Origin: Candidatus Corynebacterium faecipullorum
Lineage (GTDB): Bacteria > Actinomycetota > Actinomycetes > Mycobacteriales > Mycobacteriaceae
NCBI GenBank assembly: GCA_019114925.1
Contig: DXEO01000215.1
Location: forward strand, 1-30,953
Direction: 5' to 3'
DNA: 30,953 bases
Below the pieces are notes generated by a model, which searched no databases, was not told the origin of the DNA, and was given only the letters and a program-made list of their open reading frames with translations. The position numbers and the translations under genes are program-made. Each line of letters starts with the position of its first letter. The first letter of the stretch is position 1. Shown here one piece after another: positions 1 to 7,189 of the stretch.

Positions 1-2
1 CG

Positions 3-380
3 CTACCGCTGCCGGCCATGCCCGTGGCGGGAATTTCGGTGAGCTGGGGCAAACTTTTCATCTTCATGGCGCAGTGGTTTGTGGAGCTGATGGAAGCTTC
101 CATCAAGGTTGGCTGGCTGGCGGTGCGCCCGCAGGAAGTGCCGAAGACCGCGATTGTGAATTTGCCGATGCGCGTGGAGAACGAGTTCGTTCTGGCGCTG
201 GCGGTGAGCTTGTACAACCTGCAGCCAGGCGGCACAGTGTCCGATATCGACATTGCCAACCGCATGCTCACCATCCATCTCCTCAACGCTGACTCTGAGG
301 GACACTTGGAGCGGGAGATCGCGGCAGTGCGCAAGCTGGAAGCCGATATGATTTCCATCTTCGAAAGGAGCCACCCCTGA
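3..380 (+). CDS. mrpE: Na+/H+ antiporter subunit E (5' truncated by window edge)
   Basis: This is the small membrane subunit MrpE/MnhE of the multisubunit Mrp cation/proton antiporter, which exports Na+ in exchange for H+ across the cytoplasmic membrane. The reading frame is open to the left edge, so the start lies outside the window and about 125 codons remain of a family length near 160. The visible part has a hydrophobic helix followed by the conserved soluble C-terminal half, including VGWLAVRP, the segment ending in LPMR, NLQPGGTVSDID and a C-terminal LEADMISIFERS. Its TGA shares one base with the ATG of the next gene, and the E-F-G order matches canonical mrp operons. The family is clear; the exact ion specificity cannot be read from the sequence. 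Confidence 0.87.
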   Translation, partial: LPLPAMPVAGISVSWGKLFIFMAQWFVELMEASIKVGWLAVRPQEVPKTAIVNLPMRVENEFVLALAVSLYNLQPGGTVSDIDIANRMLTIHLLNADSEGHLEREIAAVRKLEADMISIFERSHP

Positions 381-652
381 TGGATACTGACGTGTATAAC
401 ATCCTGCTCACCGTGGCCGCGGGCTTCCTCGTGGTGGCCTTCCTCATCACCACGTGGCGCATCGTCATCGGCCCCAACTCGCTCGACCGGCTCATCGCCA
501 TGGACGGGCTCGTGGCCATGTTCCAATGCGCCTTGGCCACCTATATCTGTTGGACCCTGGACACCACGGTCTCCAACGCGATGCTGGTCGTGGCGCTCCT
601 CGGCTTCATTTCGACGGTCTCCGTTACTCGCTTCAGGAAGAGGGATTCATGA
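380..652 (+). CDS. mrpF: Na+/H+ antiporter subunit F
   Basis: MrpF/MnhF subunit of the Mrp antiporter complex, 90 residues, the usual family length. Three hydrophobic segments are visible (roughly residues 4-26, 34-55 and 59-79), with the family motif GPNSLDRLIAMDG in the first cytoplasmic loop. The start ATG overlaps the mrpE stop by one base, and the TGA overlaps the mrpG ATG as ATGA. Translational coupling within one operon is therefore likely. The protein is an integral membrane component without a known independent catalytic role. Confidence 0.9.
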   Translation: MDTDVYNILLTVAAGFLVVAFLITTWRIVIGPNSLDRLIAMDGLVAMFQCALATYICWTLDTTVSNAMLVVALLGFISTVSVTRFRKRDS

Positions 653-1029
653 GTTATGCACTGATTGCCGATGTCCTCTCCATCATCCTCATCCTCGTCG
701 GCTCGATACTCATTTTGGCGGCCGCGATTGGAGTGGCGCGTTTCGGGGACACGATGGCGCGCGTGCATGCCATCGCCAAACCCCAAACCACTGGCCTCAT
801 CTTCACCATCCTGGGCGCCATCATCAAGGTAACGGGCTCGGAGGATTTCAGCGTGGCAGAGAAGGGTGACCTGGGAATCCTCATTCTTCTAGTCCTCTTT
901 GCCATGATCACCAGCCCGGTGACCGCACAAAGAACTACGCGTATCGCTCGCCGCGAGGGCCTGTACGGCGCGCCGGATTCGATGCTACGCAACGAAGCCC
1001 CCGCCGCGCGTTCCATGCGCCGAAAGTAA
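649..1029 (+). CDS. mrpG: Na+/H+ antiporter subunit G
   Basis: MrpG/MnhG subunit, 126 residues. The start was set at the ATG that overlaps the mrpF stop (ATGA). The same frame is open further upstream inside mrpF, but homology begins here. Three hydrophobic helices are visible, with the family signature GVARFGDTMARVHA followed by KPQTTGLIF in the second half of helix 1 and the following loop, and a third helix GILILLVLFAMITSPVTA. The C-terminal 35 residues are basic and probably cytoplasmic. It is the last gene of the Mrp operon in this window. An 88-base gap with a short CTCCC/GGGAG inverted repeat (1045-1063) separates it from the next gene. Confidence 0.9.
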   Translation: MSYALIADVLSIILILVGSILILAAAIGVARFGDTMARVHAIAKPQTTGLIFTILGAIIKVTGSEDFSVAEKGDLGILILLVLFAMITSPVTAQRTTRIARREGLYGAPDSMLRNEAPAARSMRRK

Positions 1030-1117
1030 GGACACGGGCCCCTTCTCCCAGGAAAAGAGGGAGCGTTAATATAGGCTGCAAAAGGCAATAATAGGTGCTC
1101 ATCCGAGGAGAGTCGAC

Positions 1118-2341
1118 GTGAAGAAGCTGCAAGGCGTACCAACAATATGCACTGTCCTCGCACTGGGCATCGCAGTGATGGTGTACAAATTCAGCCAGTA
1201 CGATGGACCCCACTCCTTCACCTATATCCTCCCCTTCGACCTAGCCATCTACCGCATGGCGGGCGAGGACCTCAACGCGGGCGGGCTGCTTTATGACGCC
1301 CCCTATATCTTCCAATTCCCCTTCACCTACCCGCCCTTCGCGGGTCTGCTGTTCAAGGTTTTGCCCTTCTTCGGCAAGGGTGCGCTGACCATTATCTGGC
1401 CCTCGCTCATGTTCCTGGCGGTGCTGGCTATCGTCGTCATGATCTTCCGCGAGCGGGGCGTAAAGGTCACCCCGGCCGCGGTACTCGTCGCGGTGTTGCT
1501 TACCGCGCTCACCCCAGCGAATGAGGCGATGCACGGTTCGCTGTTCTACGGGCAGGTCAACGTCTTCTTGATGCTGCTTGTGGCCCTGGATTTCCTGCCG
1601 CTTAAGCGCCGCCTGCCGGGCGTGGGAATTGGCCTGGCCGCGGGCATCAAACTGACCCCGGCTTATATGGGCCTAGCTTTGCTCTTTGAGAAGCGCTGGT
1701 GGGCCGCCCTAGGAGCGGTCATCACCTTCTTAGTGACCGTGGTGCTCGGCTTCCTCTTCGTGCCTGATGCGATGGATTTCTGGACCGATGCCATGTTCAA
1801 TTCTTCCCGCGTGGGCGAGCACGCCAACCCTGGTGCGAAGTCGCTGCGCTCGCTCATGTTCCGCGAGCTCGGCATCGATGGCGGCATCTGGTGGCTGGTG
1901 GCGGTCATCGTAGTCTTCGCGCTTACCTGCCTGGCGCTGCGCACCGCATACCTGCGCGGCAACCGTACCGCGGCCTTCGCGCTGACTGGGCTCAGTACGT
2001 GCTTGGTTTCCCCCTTCTCGTGGTACCACCACTTCGTGTGGACCATCCCCTTCGTGGTCATGGTCTTCGTCTCGGTCAACCAGGCGCTAACTGCACGGCT
2101 GTCCGGTAAATTCGGCGAGCAGCTCGCCGGCCTCGCCTCCGTGGCGGCCCTCTTCGTGGTGTCGCTGCCCTTCGTGTCGGTGCCGGTGTGGTTCACCATG
2201 TCCACAGCCAACCTCGACGTGACCGAGTCCTTCCAGCCGTGGGCTACCTCGCTGTGGACGCTGTCTTGCATCGCCTTTATCGCCGTCTACGCCGTGTGGG
2301 GCTTCGTGGCGCCGCGCAAGCACGCCGCAGAGAAGAGCTAG
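1118..2341 (+). CDS. GT87-family polyprenyl-phosphate-mannose-dependent mannosyltransferase
   Basis: Multi-spanning GT-C glycosyltransferase of family GT87 (DUF2029), 407 residues with about ten hydrophobic segments. Characterised actinobacterial members use decaprenyl-phosphomannose to add alpha-1,2-mannose to phosphatidylinositol mannosides or lipomannan outside the membrane. Visible family marks are the acidic DLAIYRMAGEDL segment in the first external loop (near residue 40), FTYPPFAGLLF, GIGLAAGIKLTPAYMGL and the late SPFSWYHHFVW. The start is a GTG with GAGGAG at 1105-1110, 7 nt upstream. An alternative role as an arabinogalactan or lipoarabinomannan branching enzyme cannot be excluded. 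It is not obviously part of the mrp operon; an AT-rich TAATAT at 1067-1072 might be a -10 element, though this is weak. It ends facing a convergent gene. Confidence 0.85.
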   Translation: MKKLQGVPTICTVLALGIAVMVYKFSQYDGPHSFTYILPFDLAIYRMAGEDLNAGGLLYDAPYIFQFPFTYPPFAGLLFKVLPFFGKGALTIIWPSLMFLAVLAIVVMIFRERGVKVTPAAVLVAVLLTALTPANEAMHGSLFYGQVNVFLMLLVALDFLPLKRRLPGVGIGLAAGIKLTPAYMGLALLFEKRWWAALGAVITFLVTVVLGFLFVPDAMDFWTDAMFNSSRVGEHANPGAKSLRSLMFRELGIDGGIWWLVAVIVVFALTCLALRTAYLRGNRTAAFALTGLSTCLVSPFSWYHHFVWTIPFVVMVFVSVNQALTARLSGKFGEQLAGLASVAALFVVSLPFVSVPVWFTMSTANLDVTESFQPWATSLWTLSCIAFIAVYAVWGFVAPRKHAAEKS

Positions 2342-2346
2342 GGGGT

Positions 2347-2406
2347 CGGTTCGATCAAATAAGGGGTGAGACCAAAGCGGTTTTGCGGCGTTATTTGATC
2401 GAACCG
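2347..2406. terminator. Perfect 16-bp inverted repeat, probable bidirectional terminator
   Basis: Arms CGGTTCGATCAAATAA (2347-2362) and its exact reverse complement (2391-2406) flank a 28-nt loop, starting 6 nt after the GT87 stop. It lies between convergent genes, which suits a bidirectional terminator. There is no long T-tract beyond the stem, although the stem base contains AATAA/TTATT. Confidence 0.6.
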
Positions 2407-2444
2407 TCCTCGTCGAGGCGAGACAGCTTCCCCAAAGTACGTTT

Positions 2445-2495
2445 CGATCAATTAAGGCCCCGAAAACCACCAGTTTTAGGGGCCTTAAATGATCG
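2445..2495. terminator. Second palindrome, probable terminator of the convergent gene
   Basis: Arms of 17 nt (2445-2461 and 2479-2495) match with a single mismatch around a loop that itself holds AAAAC/GTTTT. The arms contain a GGCCCC/GGGGCC core next to AATTAA/TTAAAT. It ends 13 nt from the stop codon of the minus-strand ligase gene, so it most likely terminates that transcript. Its left arm resembles that of the neighbouring palindrome. Confidence 0.65.
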
Positions 2496-2508
2496 TTCGG
2501 TACTTACT

Positions 2509-3645
2509 CTAAAGCGGCAAGAGCTGCTCCATCTCATCCGCGGTGGCCTTGACCACCTTCTGCCAGCTGCCGGTCTCCTCATACAAGCGGCGCTGGCGCT
2601 CATAGCCCGCCCCAGAATCGATGATCTCCTGCACCAGCTGCAACTCCTGGGCACAGCCCAGCTCTTCCGAGAGCGGGGCCAGCTCCACCAACAGGTCCGC
2701 CAGCTCATCTTTGATCCAGCGCTCATCGGTCTCGCGCGAGGTGATGACCAGCGCGTCCATGCCATAGCGCGCACCGCGCCACTTATTCTCCGCCACATGC
2801 CAAGGCTGGAGGGTTGGCAGCTTCTCGCCCGCATCGATCATGCGGTCATAGTGCACCACCAGGCAGTGCGTCAGCGCCACGATGGCAGAAAGCTCCCGGA
2901 GGTTGGAGGCGGCGTCGGAAATGCGCACCTCCACCGTTCCCCACTTCGAGGCCGGACGGACATCGAAGTGCATTGAGCCGGTGTGGTTGATGACTCCCGA
3001 AATCGCCTGGTCCCGCATATAAGACTTCCACTGCTCCCAGTTTTCAAACTGGTAGGGCATGCCCGCGGTGGGCAGCTGCTGGTAGAGCATCGTGCGGTTG
3101 GAGGCATAACCGGTATCGAGCCCCTCCCACCCCGGCGAGCAGGCGGAAATGGCCAGCAGGTGGGGGTATTTCGTCATCAGCGCATTGATGATGGGCCACA
3201 CGCGTTCCTCATGGCTGATGCCGACGTGTACGTGCGTGCCCCACAGCAGCATTTGCTGGCCCCAATATTGGGTGCGGTTGATGATTTCGGAGTAGCTCCC
3301 CTTCGCGGAGACGGGGTTCTTCCGGAAGTCCGTAAACGGGTGCCCGCCCGAGGCCCACAGGCGCACATCCATGGATTCGGCCGCTTCACGCACTGCGCTT
3401 AGTGACGTCTCAAGGTCCCCCATCGCCTCCGGCACCGTCCGGCACACCCCGGTCACCAGCTCTACCGTGTTCTGGAGGAATTCCTTTTCCAAGTGGATGT
3501 CGGGGTGAGCGACATGTACGCGGTCAATGAGCTCCGCACCACGCGGCACGAGGTCCCAGGTCACTGGGTCAACGAGGGCGACTTCCCACTCCACGCCCAG
3601 GGTGGGCTCGGGCGAGCGGGCGAAGTTCTCTTCCGGAATGTTCAC
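2509..3645 (-). CDS. Carboxylate-amine ligase, glutamate-cysteine ligase type 2 (YbdK-like)
   Basis: GCS2-superfamily ATP-dependent carboxylate-amine ligase of 378 residues, the normal length for YbdK and mycobacterial Rv0433. Motifs include the N-terminal PTLGVEWEVALVD, EKEFLQNTVELVTG (metal/ATP-binding acidic residues), the central GTHVHVGI with its two histidines, GMPYQFENWEQW, NHTGSMHFDVRP and TVEVRISDA. Known enzymes of this fold join glutamate to cysteine or a similar amine. Corynebacteria make mycothiol rather than glutathione, so the true substrate is uncertain. The start is GTG, chosen because MNIPEENF leads directly into the conserved core. A TAGGAT hexamer ends 6 nt upstream. It lies downstream of the LytR_C gene on the same strand, as in mycobacteria where sodC intervenes. 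Confidence 0.85.
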   Translation of the reverse strand: MNIPEENFARSPEPTLGVEWEVALVDPVTWDLVPRGAELIDRVHVAHPDIHLEKEFLQNTVELVTGVCRTVPEAMGDLETSLSAVREAAESMDVRLWASGGHPFTDFRKNPVSAKGSYSEIINRTQYWGQQMLLWGTHVHVGISHEERVWPIINALMTKYPHLLAISACSPGWEGLDTGYASNRTMLYQQLPTAGMPYQFENWEQWKSYMRDQAISGVINHTGSMHFDVRPASKWGTVEVRISDAASNLRELSAIVALTHCLVVHYDRMIDAGEKLPTLQPWHVAENKWRGARYGMDALVITSRETDERWIKDELADLLVELAPLSEELGCAQELQLVQEIIDSGAGYERQRRLYEETGSWQKVVKATADEMEQLLPL

Positions 3646-3651
3646 CCATTC

Positions 3652-3657
3652 ATCCTA
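3652..3657 (-). promoter_or_regulatory. Candidate -10 element for a leaderless ligase mRNA
   Basis: TAGGAT on the minus strand (TANNNT consensus) is followed by exactly 6 nt and then the GTG start at 3645. Transcription would begin at or next to the start codon. The same AGGATG stretch could instead act as a ribosome binding site if transcription comes from upstream. Confidence 0.4.
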
Positions 3658-3693
3658 TCCGCCGGGCGAGTGAATTTAATAAGATTTTATTCC

Positions 3694-4458
3694 TTAGGCT
3701 TGGGGAACGGCGAGGACCACGACGACGGCATCGCCCTTGGTGTAATCCCCGGTCAGCTCGGCCGGGTAAGGCGCAATAGCTTCCGCCGGAACGTTGCCGC
3801 CGTAGTATTGGGCGGCGACTTCCTTGGCCAGGTTTTCGGCCGCCGCATCACCCTGCGGGAAGAAGATAGTGGTCTGCGGCGCGACGAGGACATCCTCGCT
3901 GATGTTGCCTACCTCGGCTACCTTGAATTTCTCGGTCTTGAGGCGCTCTGCCTCGTCAGCGGCATAGTTGGCACGGCCGGAGTTGTTGAAAACGTTGACG
4001 GGTATCTCCGCCTGCGGACGCTCAGCGTTGCCTGCAGCCGCACCCGCCTCAGCGTTCTCTTCGTGGTTCTCCTTGTGCTCCGCGCCGGCCTGGTCGGCGT
4101 TCTCCGAGTCAGCGTCGGCATCAGCCGGGCGCTCATTCTCGGCGGCGTCCTGGTTCTTGTCGGCTTCGCCCGCGGCGCCGCCGGTGGGGGCGTCACCCTC
4201 GGTGCCACCGGTAGCGGGAGCGGAGACGGCGGCGTCGTTGGCGGGTGCGTCCTGGGCGGTGTCCTCGGAACCATCCGAGGTCATGGCGTAGAGAGCCCAC
4301 ATACCGAGCATGACGGCCACGGCGATGAGCACCATGGCCACACCACGCAGCGGGAGCTTGCTAGCGGAGGCCGGGGCGGCGGCAGCCGAATCGGAATCGG
4401 CAGCGTGGCGCGCGCGGTCAGCGGACGAGGCAGAGTTTTCCGGATTCACATTAGTCAC
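3694..4458 (-). CDS. LytR_C-domain membrane protein, VirR-like
   Basis: 254-residue single-pass protein. The N-terminal cytoplasmic 35 residues are Ala/Ser/Asp-rich. A transmembrane helix spans about 39-62 (GVAMVLIAVAVMLGMWALYAM). A long acidic, Ala/Glu/Asp-rich low-complexity linker follows (about 63-148). The protein ends in a LytR_C domain (about 150-252) beginning IPVNVFNNSGRANYA and ending GDAVVVVLAVPQA. The arrangement and position next to the DUF3263 gene and def match M. tuberculosis Rv0431 (VirR), a cell-envelope protein tied to membrane-vesicle release. It lacks the LytR catalytic (LCP) domain, so it should bind rather than transfer. The start is GTG; a TAGAGT hexamer ends 7 nt upstream. 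Orthology is inferred from synteny and domain layout. Confidence 0.82.
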   Translation of the reverse strand: MTNVNPENSASSADRARHAADSDSAAAAPASASKLPLRGVAMVLIAVAVMLGMWALYAMTSDGSEDTAQDAPANDAAVSAPATGGTEGDAPTGGAAGEADKNQDAAENERPADADADSENADQAGAEHKENHEENAEAGAAAGNAERPQAEIPVNVFNNSGRANYAADEAERLKTEKFKVAEVGNISEDVLVAPQTTIFFPQGDAAAENLAKEVAAQYYGGNVPAEAIAPYPAELTGDYTKGDAVVVVLAVPQA

Positions 4459-4484
4459 ACTGGCAACTCTAGTATCTATGAGTC

Positions 4485-4739
4485 TCAGTCCGGTGCATTG
4501 TCGCGTGCGGCGCGCCGAACGTCCTCGCGGGCGTCGCGAAGCCGGCGCAAACGCGTCACCAAAAGCGGGTAGGAAGCGTGCGCGGCGGGGTTATCAAGGA
4601 GCACGTTAAGGCGTTGGTGATAGCGCACCGGAGTAATGTCCAGCTGCGTGCGAATGGCCTCCTCCTTAGCGCCAATATCGCGCGGGGCGTGGGACTCGAA
4701 CTCCAAGATCGCGGCGTCTAGGTCTGACAGGGAGTGCAT
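4485..4739 (-). CDS. DUF3263-family small protein
   Basis: 84-residue, helix-rich, cytoplasmic protein of the DUF3263 family (as Rv0430 in mycobacteria). The visible core is ILEFESHAPRDIGAKEEAIR, then ITPVRYHQRLNVLLDNP, then a basic tail LVTRLRRLRDAREDVRRAAR. The pattern of an IGAKEEAI helix followed by a TPVRYHQRL helix resembles a helix-turn-helix, so DNA binding is possible but unproven. I chose the ATG at 4739 because TACAGT, a -10-like hexamer, ends exactly 6 nt upstream. A longer version from the ATG at 4757 would add six residues and would overlap the def start codon. It is followed 26 nt downstream by the LytR_C gene, with which it is probably co-transcribed. Confidence 0.8.
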   Translation of the reverse strand: MHSLSDLDAAILEFESHAPRDIGAKEEAIRTQLDITPVRYHQRLNVLLDNPAAHASYPLLVTRLRRLRDAREDVRRAARDNAPD

Positions 4740-4742
4740 GCT

Positions 4743-4751
4743 TAGACTGTA
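4743..4751. promoter_or_regulatory. Overlapping divergent -10 elements for def and the DUF3263 gene
   Basis: On the plus strand TAGACT (4743-4748) is followed by 7 nt and the def ATG at 4756. On the minus strand TACAGT (4751-4746) is followed by 6 nt and the DUF3263 ATG at 4739. The two hexamers overlap by three bases, so RNA polymerase could occupy only one at a time, and both messages would be leaderless. Confidence 0.5.
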
Positions 4752-4755
4752 TGTC

Positions 4756-5370
4756 ATGACTATTCGTCCCATCGTTATCCACGGCGACCCGGTCCTCCAC
4801 AACCCCACTGAACCGGTCACCGAGCCCATCGATTCCCCCGAGCTGCAGGAGCTCATCGCGGACATGCACGAAACCATGGACGCCGCGCACGGGGTCGGCC
4901 TAGCCGCCAACCAGATCGGCGTGAACAAGCGCCTCTTTGTCTACCACTGCCCCGACACCGACGGGCCAGATGGCACCGAGCTTCCCGAAGGCGGCATGCG
5001 CCGCGGCTGCGTGATCAACCCGGTGCTGGAAACCTCCGAGATTCCGGAGACCATGCCGGCTGACGACGGATCCGAGGACGAAGGCTGCCTCTCGGTTCCG
5101 GGCGAAGGTTTTCCCACTGGCCGCGCCGACTGGGCGCGCGTGACCGGCAAGAATGAAAAAGGCGAGGACATCTCCATCGAGGGTTATGGTTTTTTCGCAC
5201 GCATGCTGCAGCACGAAACTGGCCACCTCGACGGCTTCGTCTACACCGATGTACTCACCGGCCGCTACAAGCGCCAGGCCAAAAAGGCCATTAAGCGCAA
5301 CGGCTGGACCGAGGCCGGGCTGACCTGGCTGCCGGGCGAGGACGAAGATCCCTTCGGGCACGACGACTAA
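4756..5370 (+). CDS. def: Peptide deformylase
   Basis: Metal-dependent deformylase that removes the formyl group from the N-terminal methionine of nascent proteins. At 204 residues it is close to mycobacterial Def. The three diagnostic motifs are present: GVGLAANQIG (about 48-57), EGCLSVPG with metal ligand Cys111, and QHETGHLDG with His153, Glu154 and His157 of the HExxH site. The frame is open upstream, but homology starts at MTIRPIVIHGDPVLH, and the -10-like TAGACT sits 7 nt before this ATG. A C-terminal acidic tail (PGEDEDPFGHDD) extends beyond the catalytic domain. It is the first gene of a plus-strand run def-GNAT-xth-cls with overlaps or gaps of at most 6 nt. Confidence 0.96.
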   Translation: MTIRPIVIHGDPVLHNPTEPVTEPIDSPELQELIADMHETMDAAHGVGLAANQIGVNKRLFVYHCPDTDGPDGTELPEGGMRRGCVINPVLETSEIPETMPADDGSEDEGCLSVPGEGFPTGRADWARVTGKNEKGEDISIEGYGFFARMLQHETGHLDGFVYTDVLTGRYKRQAKKAIKRNGWTEAGLTWLPGEDEDPFGHDD

Positions 5371-6368
5371 TGTCCCGCATCTTCCGCTCTGATTCCGTCC
5401 AGGTGGGCGAGCGCGTGGTGGCCCGGCGCGATTTCGGCGGCGTGCACAGCGATGTGATTGGCCACGTGCTCAGCTTGGAGCCGCTGGTCATCCGCCCGCA
5501 GGAAGTCGGCGGCTATCCCTCTTCGCTCGACGCGGTGGAGATTCCGCCTGAGCAGCTCAAGATCATCAAGCGCCTCTCCCCGCGCACGGTCCGCAATTCC
5601 GATATCCGCGCCGTCGAGGTGGCCACCGCGGCGGCCTTCCCGGGCAAGGAGCACACGTGGACGTCTGATGGCCAGTGGCTCATGCGCGCGGGTGATGGCG
5701 TGACCGGCCGCTCAAACTCCGCGATTCCGCTGGGGCCGTCCGCGGGATTCCTGCCAGTACCGATGGAGGAGATCGAAGCGTTTTATTCGCGCCACCATCT
5801 GCCCGTGCGCCTGGCCATCCCGGAGCGTGTCGGCGCCTCCGCGGAGAAGCTCGTGGATTCCGAGCCTGAAGCCTGGGAGCTCGAGCCGGAAATCCTAGTG
5901 ATGGTGCGTGATGTGGAGGATCTGCCAGAACCGGAAGAGGTCACCTTCCGCATCGATGCGCAGCCCGATTCCGAATGGCTCGACCTCTATCACTTCCGTG
6001 GTCAGGCCCTGCCGCCTTTAGCCCTTGAGTACCTGCGCAGCAACATTGAAGGAACGATGGGCTTCGGACGCCTTCTCTCCCCTGCGGCCGAGACCATCGC
6101 GATTACGCGGGGCACGCTCACCGAATCCGGTGACGGCACCGTGTGGCTGGGCTACTCCGCTGTGGAAGTGGCCGAAGGTTGGCGCCGCAAAGGATTGGGC
6201 ACCGCCTTGGGCGCGCATATGCTTGCTTGGGGCAAGGCCCACGGCGCAGAAAAGGCCTACCTGCAGGTAGTGGCGCACAATACGGCGGGGATTAGACTCT
6301 ATGAGAAACTCGGCTTCCTAGAGCAGCACCGCCACCGTTACGCCCGCCGCCTGCCTCAAGTACGCTAA
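5370..6368 (+). CDS. GNAT-family N-acetyltransferase with N-terminal barrel domain
   Basis: 332-residue protein equivalent by position to mycobacterial Rv0428c. Residues 1-70 (SVQVGERVVARR then GGVHSDVIGHVLSLEPLVIRP) look like a small SH3-like beta-barrel. The C-terminal half is a GNAT domain with the acetyl-CoA pyrophosphate-binding segment VAEGWRRKGLGTALGAHML (about 267-285), followed by AYLQVVAHNTAGIRLYEKLGF, typical of motif B. The middle (about 110-230) is family-specific. The acceptor is unknown. Coupling to def (TAATG overlap of one base) hints at modification of a protein N-terminus or a housekeeping role, but that is inference. Confidence 0.82.
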   Translation: MSRIFRSDSVQVGERVVARRDFGGVHSDVIGHVLSLEPLVIRPQEVGGYPSSLDAVEIPPEQLKIIKRLSPRTVRNSDIRAVEVATAAAFPGKEHTWTSDGQWLMRAGDGVTGRSNSAIPLGPSAGFLPVPMEEIEAFYSRHHLPVRLAIPERVGASAEKLVDSEPEAWELEPEILVMVRDVEDLPEPEEVTFRIDAQPDSEWLDLYHFRGQALPPLALEYLRSNIEGTMGFGRLLSPAAETIAITRGTLTESGDGTVWLGYSAVEVAEGWRRKGLGTALGAHMLAWGKAHGAEKAYLQVVAHNTAGIRLYEKLGFLEQHRHRYARRLPQVR

Positions 6369-6373
6369 AGCAC

Positions 6374-7183
6374 ATGCGCATCGCTACCTGGAACATCAAC
6401 TCCGTTCGCACCCGCGCTCAGCGCGCGGTGGATCTTCTGGCCAAGCACGACATCGACGTGCTCTGCCTGCAAGAAACCAAGGTGGCGGATGCGAAGTTCC
6501 CACGCGAGCCTTTTGAGGAAGCCGGCTACCACGTCACCTGCCACGGCCTGAACCAGTGGAATGGCGTGGCCATCCTGTCCAAGGAAGAACCGGAGGAGGT
6601 CCAGACCTTCTTCCCCGGTCAGCCTGGTTTCCAGAAGGACCCCGCTAAGGAGCAGGTGCGCGAGGCCCGGGCGCTATCGGCCCGCATCCGCGGGATTGAG
6701 ATTTGGTCCCTCTACGTTCCCAACGGGCGCGAGATCACGGACCGGCACTTCGACTACAAACTGGACTTCCTCTACTCCTTAGCGCGCTATGCGGAGACCC
6801 GGGCGCAGTCGAAACTTTTGCTCACGGGTGACTTCAACATTGCGCCGCGGGATGAGGACGTCTGGGATATGTCGCTCTTCCGCGGCAAGACGCACGTCAC
6901 CGAACCGGAGCGCGCGGCCTTCCAGATGCTAGAGGAAGCCGGGCTGGTGGAAGTCACCCGCCGCTTCACCGAGCAAGAGCGCTGGACCTACTTTGATTAC
7001 AAGTCCCTGCGCTTCCAGAAGAACGAGGGTATGCGCATCGATTTCCAGCTGGCCAGCGAACCCCTCGCACGCCTCGTCCAAGGAGCGCAGGTGGACATGG
7101 TTGAGCGCGCCGGCGACAAGACCTCCGACCACGTGCCACTGATCGCGGATTTCGATGTCCCCGATTTCGCGTCAGTGCGCTAG
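6374..7183 (+). CDS. xth: Exodeoxyribonuclease III / AP endonuclease
   Basis: Exonuclease III-family enzyme (269 residues) that cleaves abasic sites and trims 3' ends in base-excision repair. All hallmark blocks are present: ATWNINSVRTR with Asn7, LCLQETK with the metal ligand Glu34, NGVAILSK, SLYVPNGR, LLTGDFNIAPRDEDVWD (Asp/Asn active-site pair), the DYKSLRFQKNEGMRIDFQL segment and the C-terminal TSDHVPLIADF His-Asp. The start lies 5 nt after the acetyltransferase stop with no evident Shine-Dalgarno sequence, so translation is probably coupled. The neighbourhood matches mycobacterial Rv0427c. Confidence 0.95.
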   Translation: MRIATWNINSVRTRAQRAVDLLAKHDIDVLCLQETKVADAKFPREPFEEAGYHVTCHGLNQWNGVAILSKEEPEEVQTFFPGQPGFQKDPAKEQVREARALSARIRGIEIWSLYVPNGREITDRHFDYKLDFLYSLARYAETRAQSKLLLTGDFNIAPRDEDVWDMSLFRGKTHVTEPERAAFQMLEEAGLVEVTRRFTEQERWTYFDYKSLRFQKNEGMRIDFQLASEPLARLVQGAQVDMVERAGDKTSDHVPLIADFDVPDFASVR

Positions 7184-7189
7184 CCTGCC

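Noticed and set aside
4485..4757. Longer DUF3263 protein starting at the ATG at 4757
   Set aside because: It would overlap the def start codon and lie upstream of its own -10-like TACAGT. The shorter start at 4739 has leaderless spacing.
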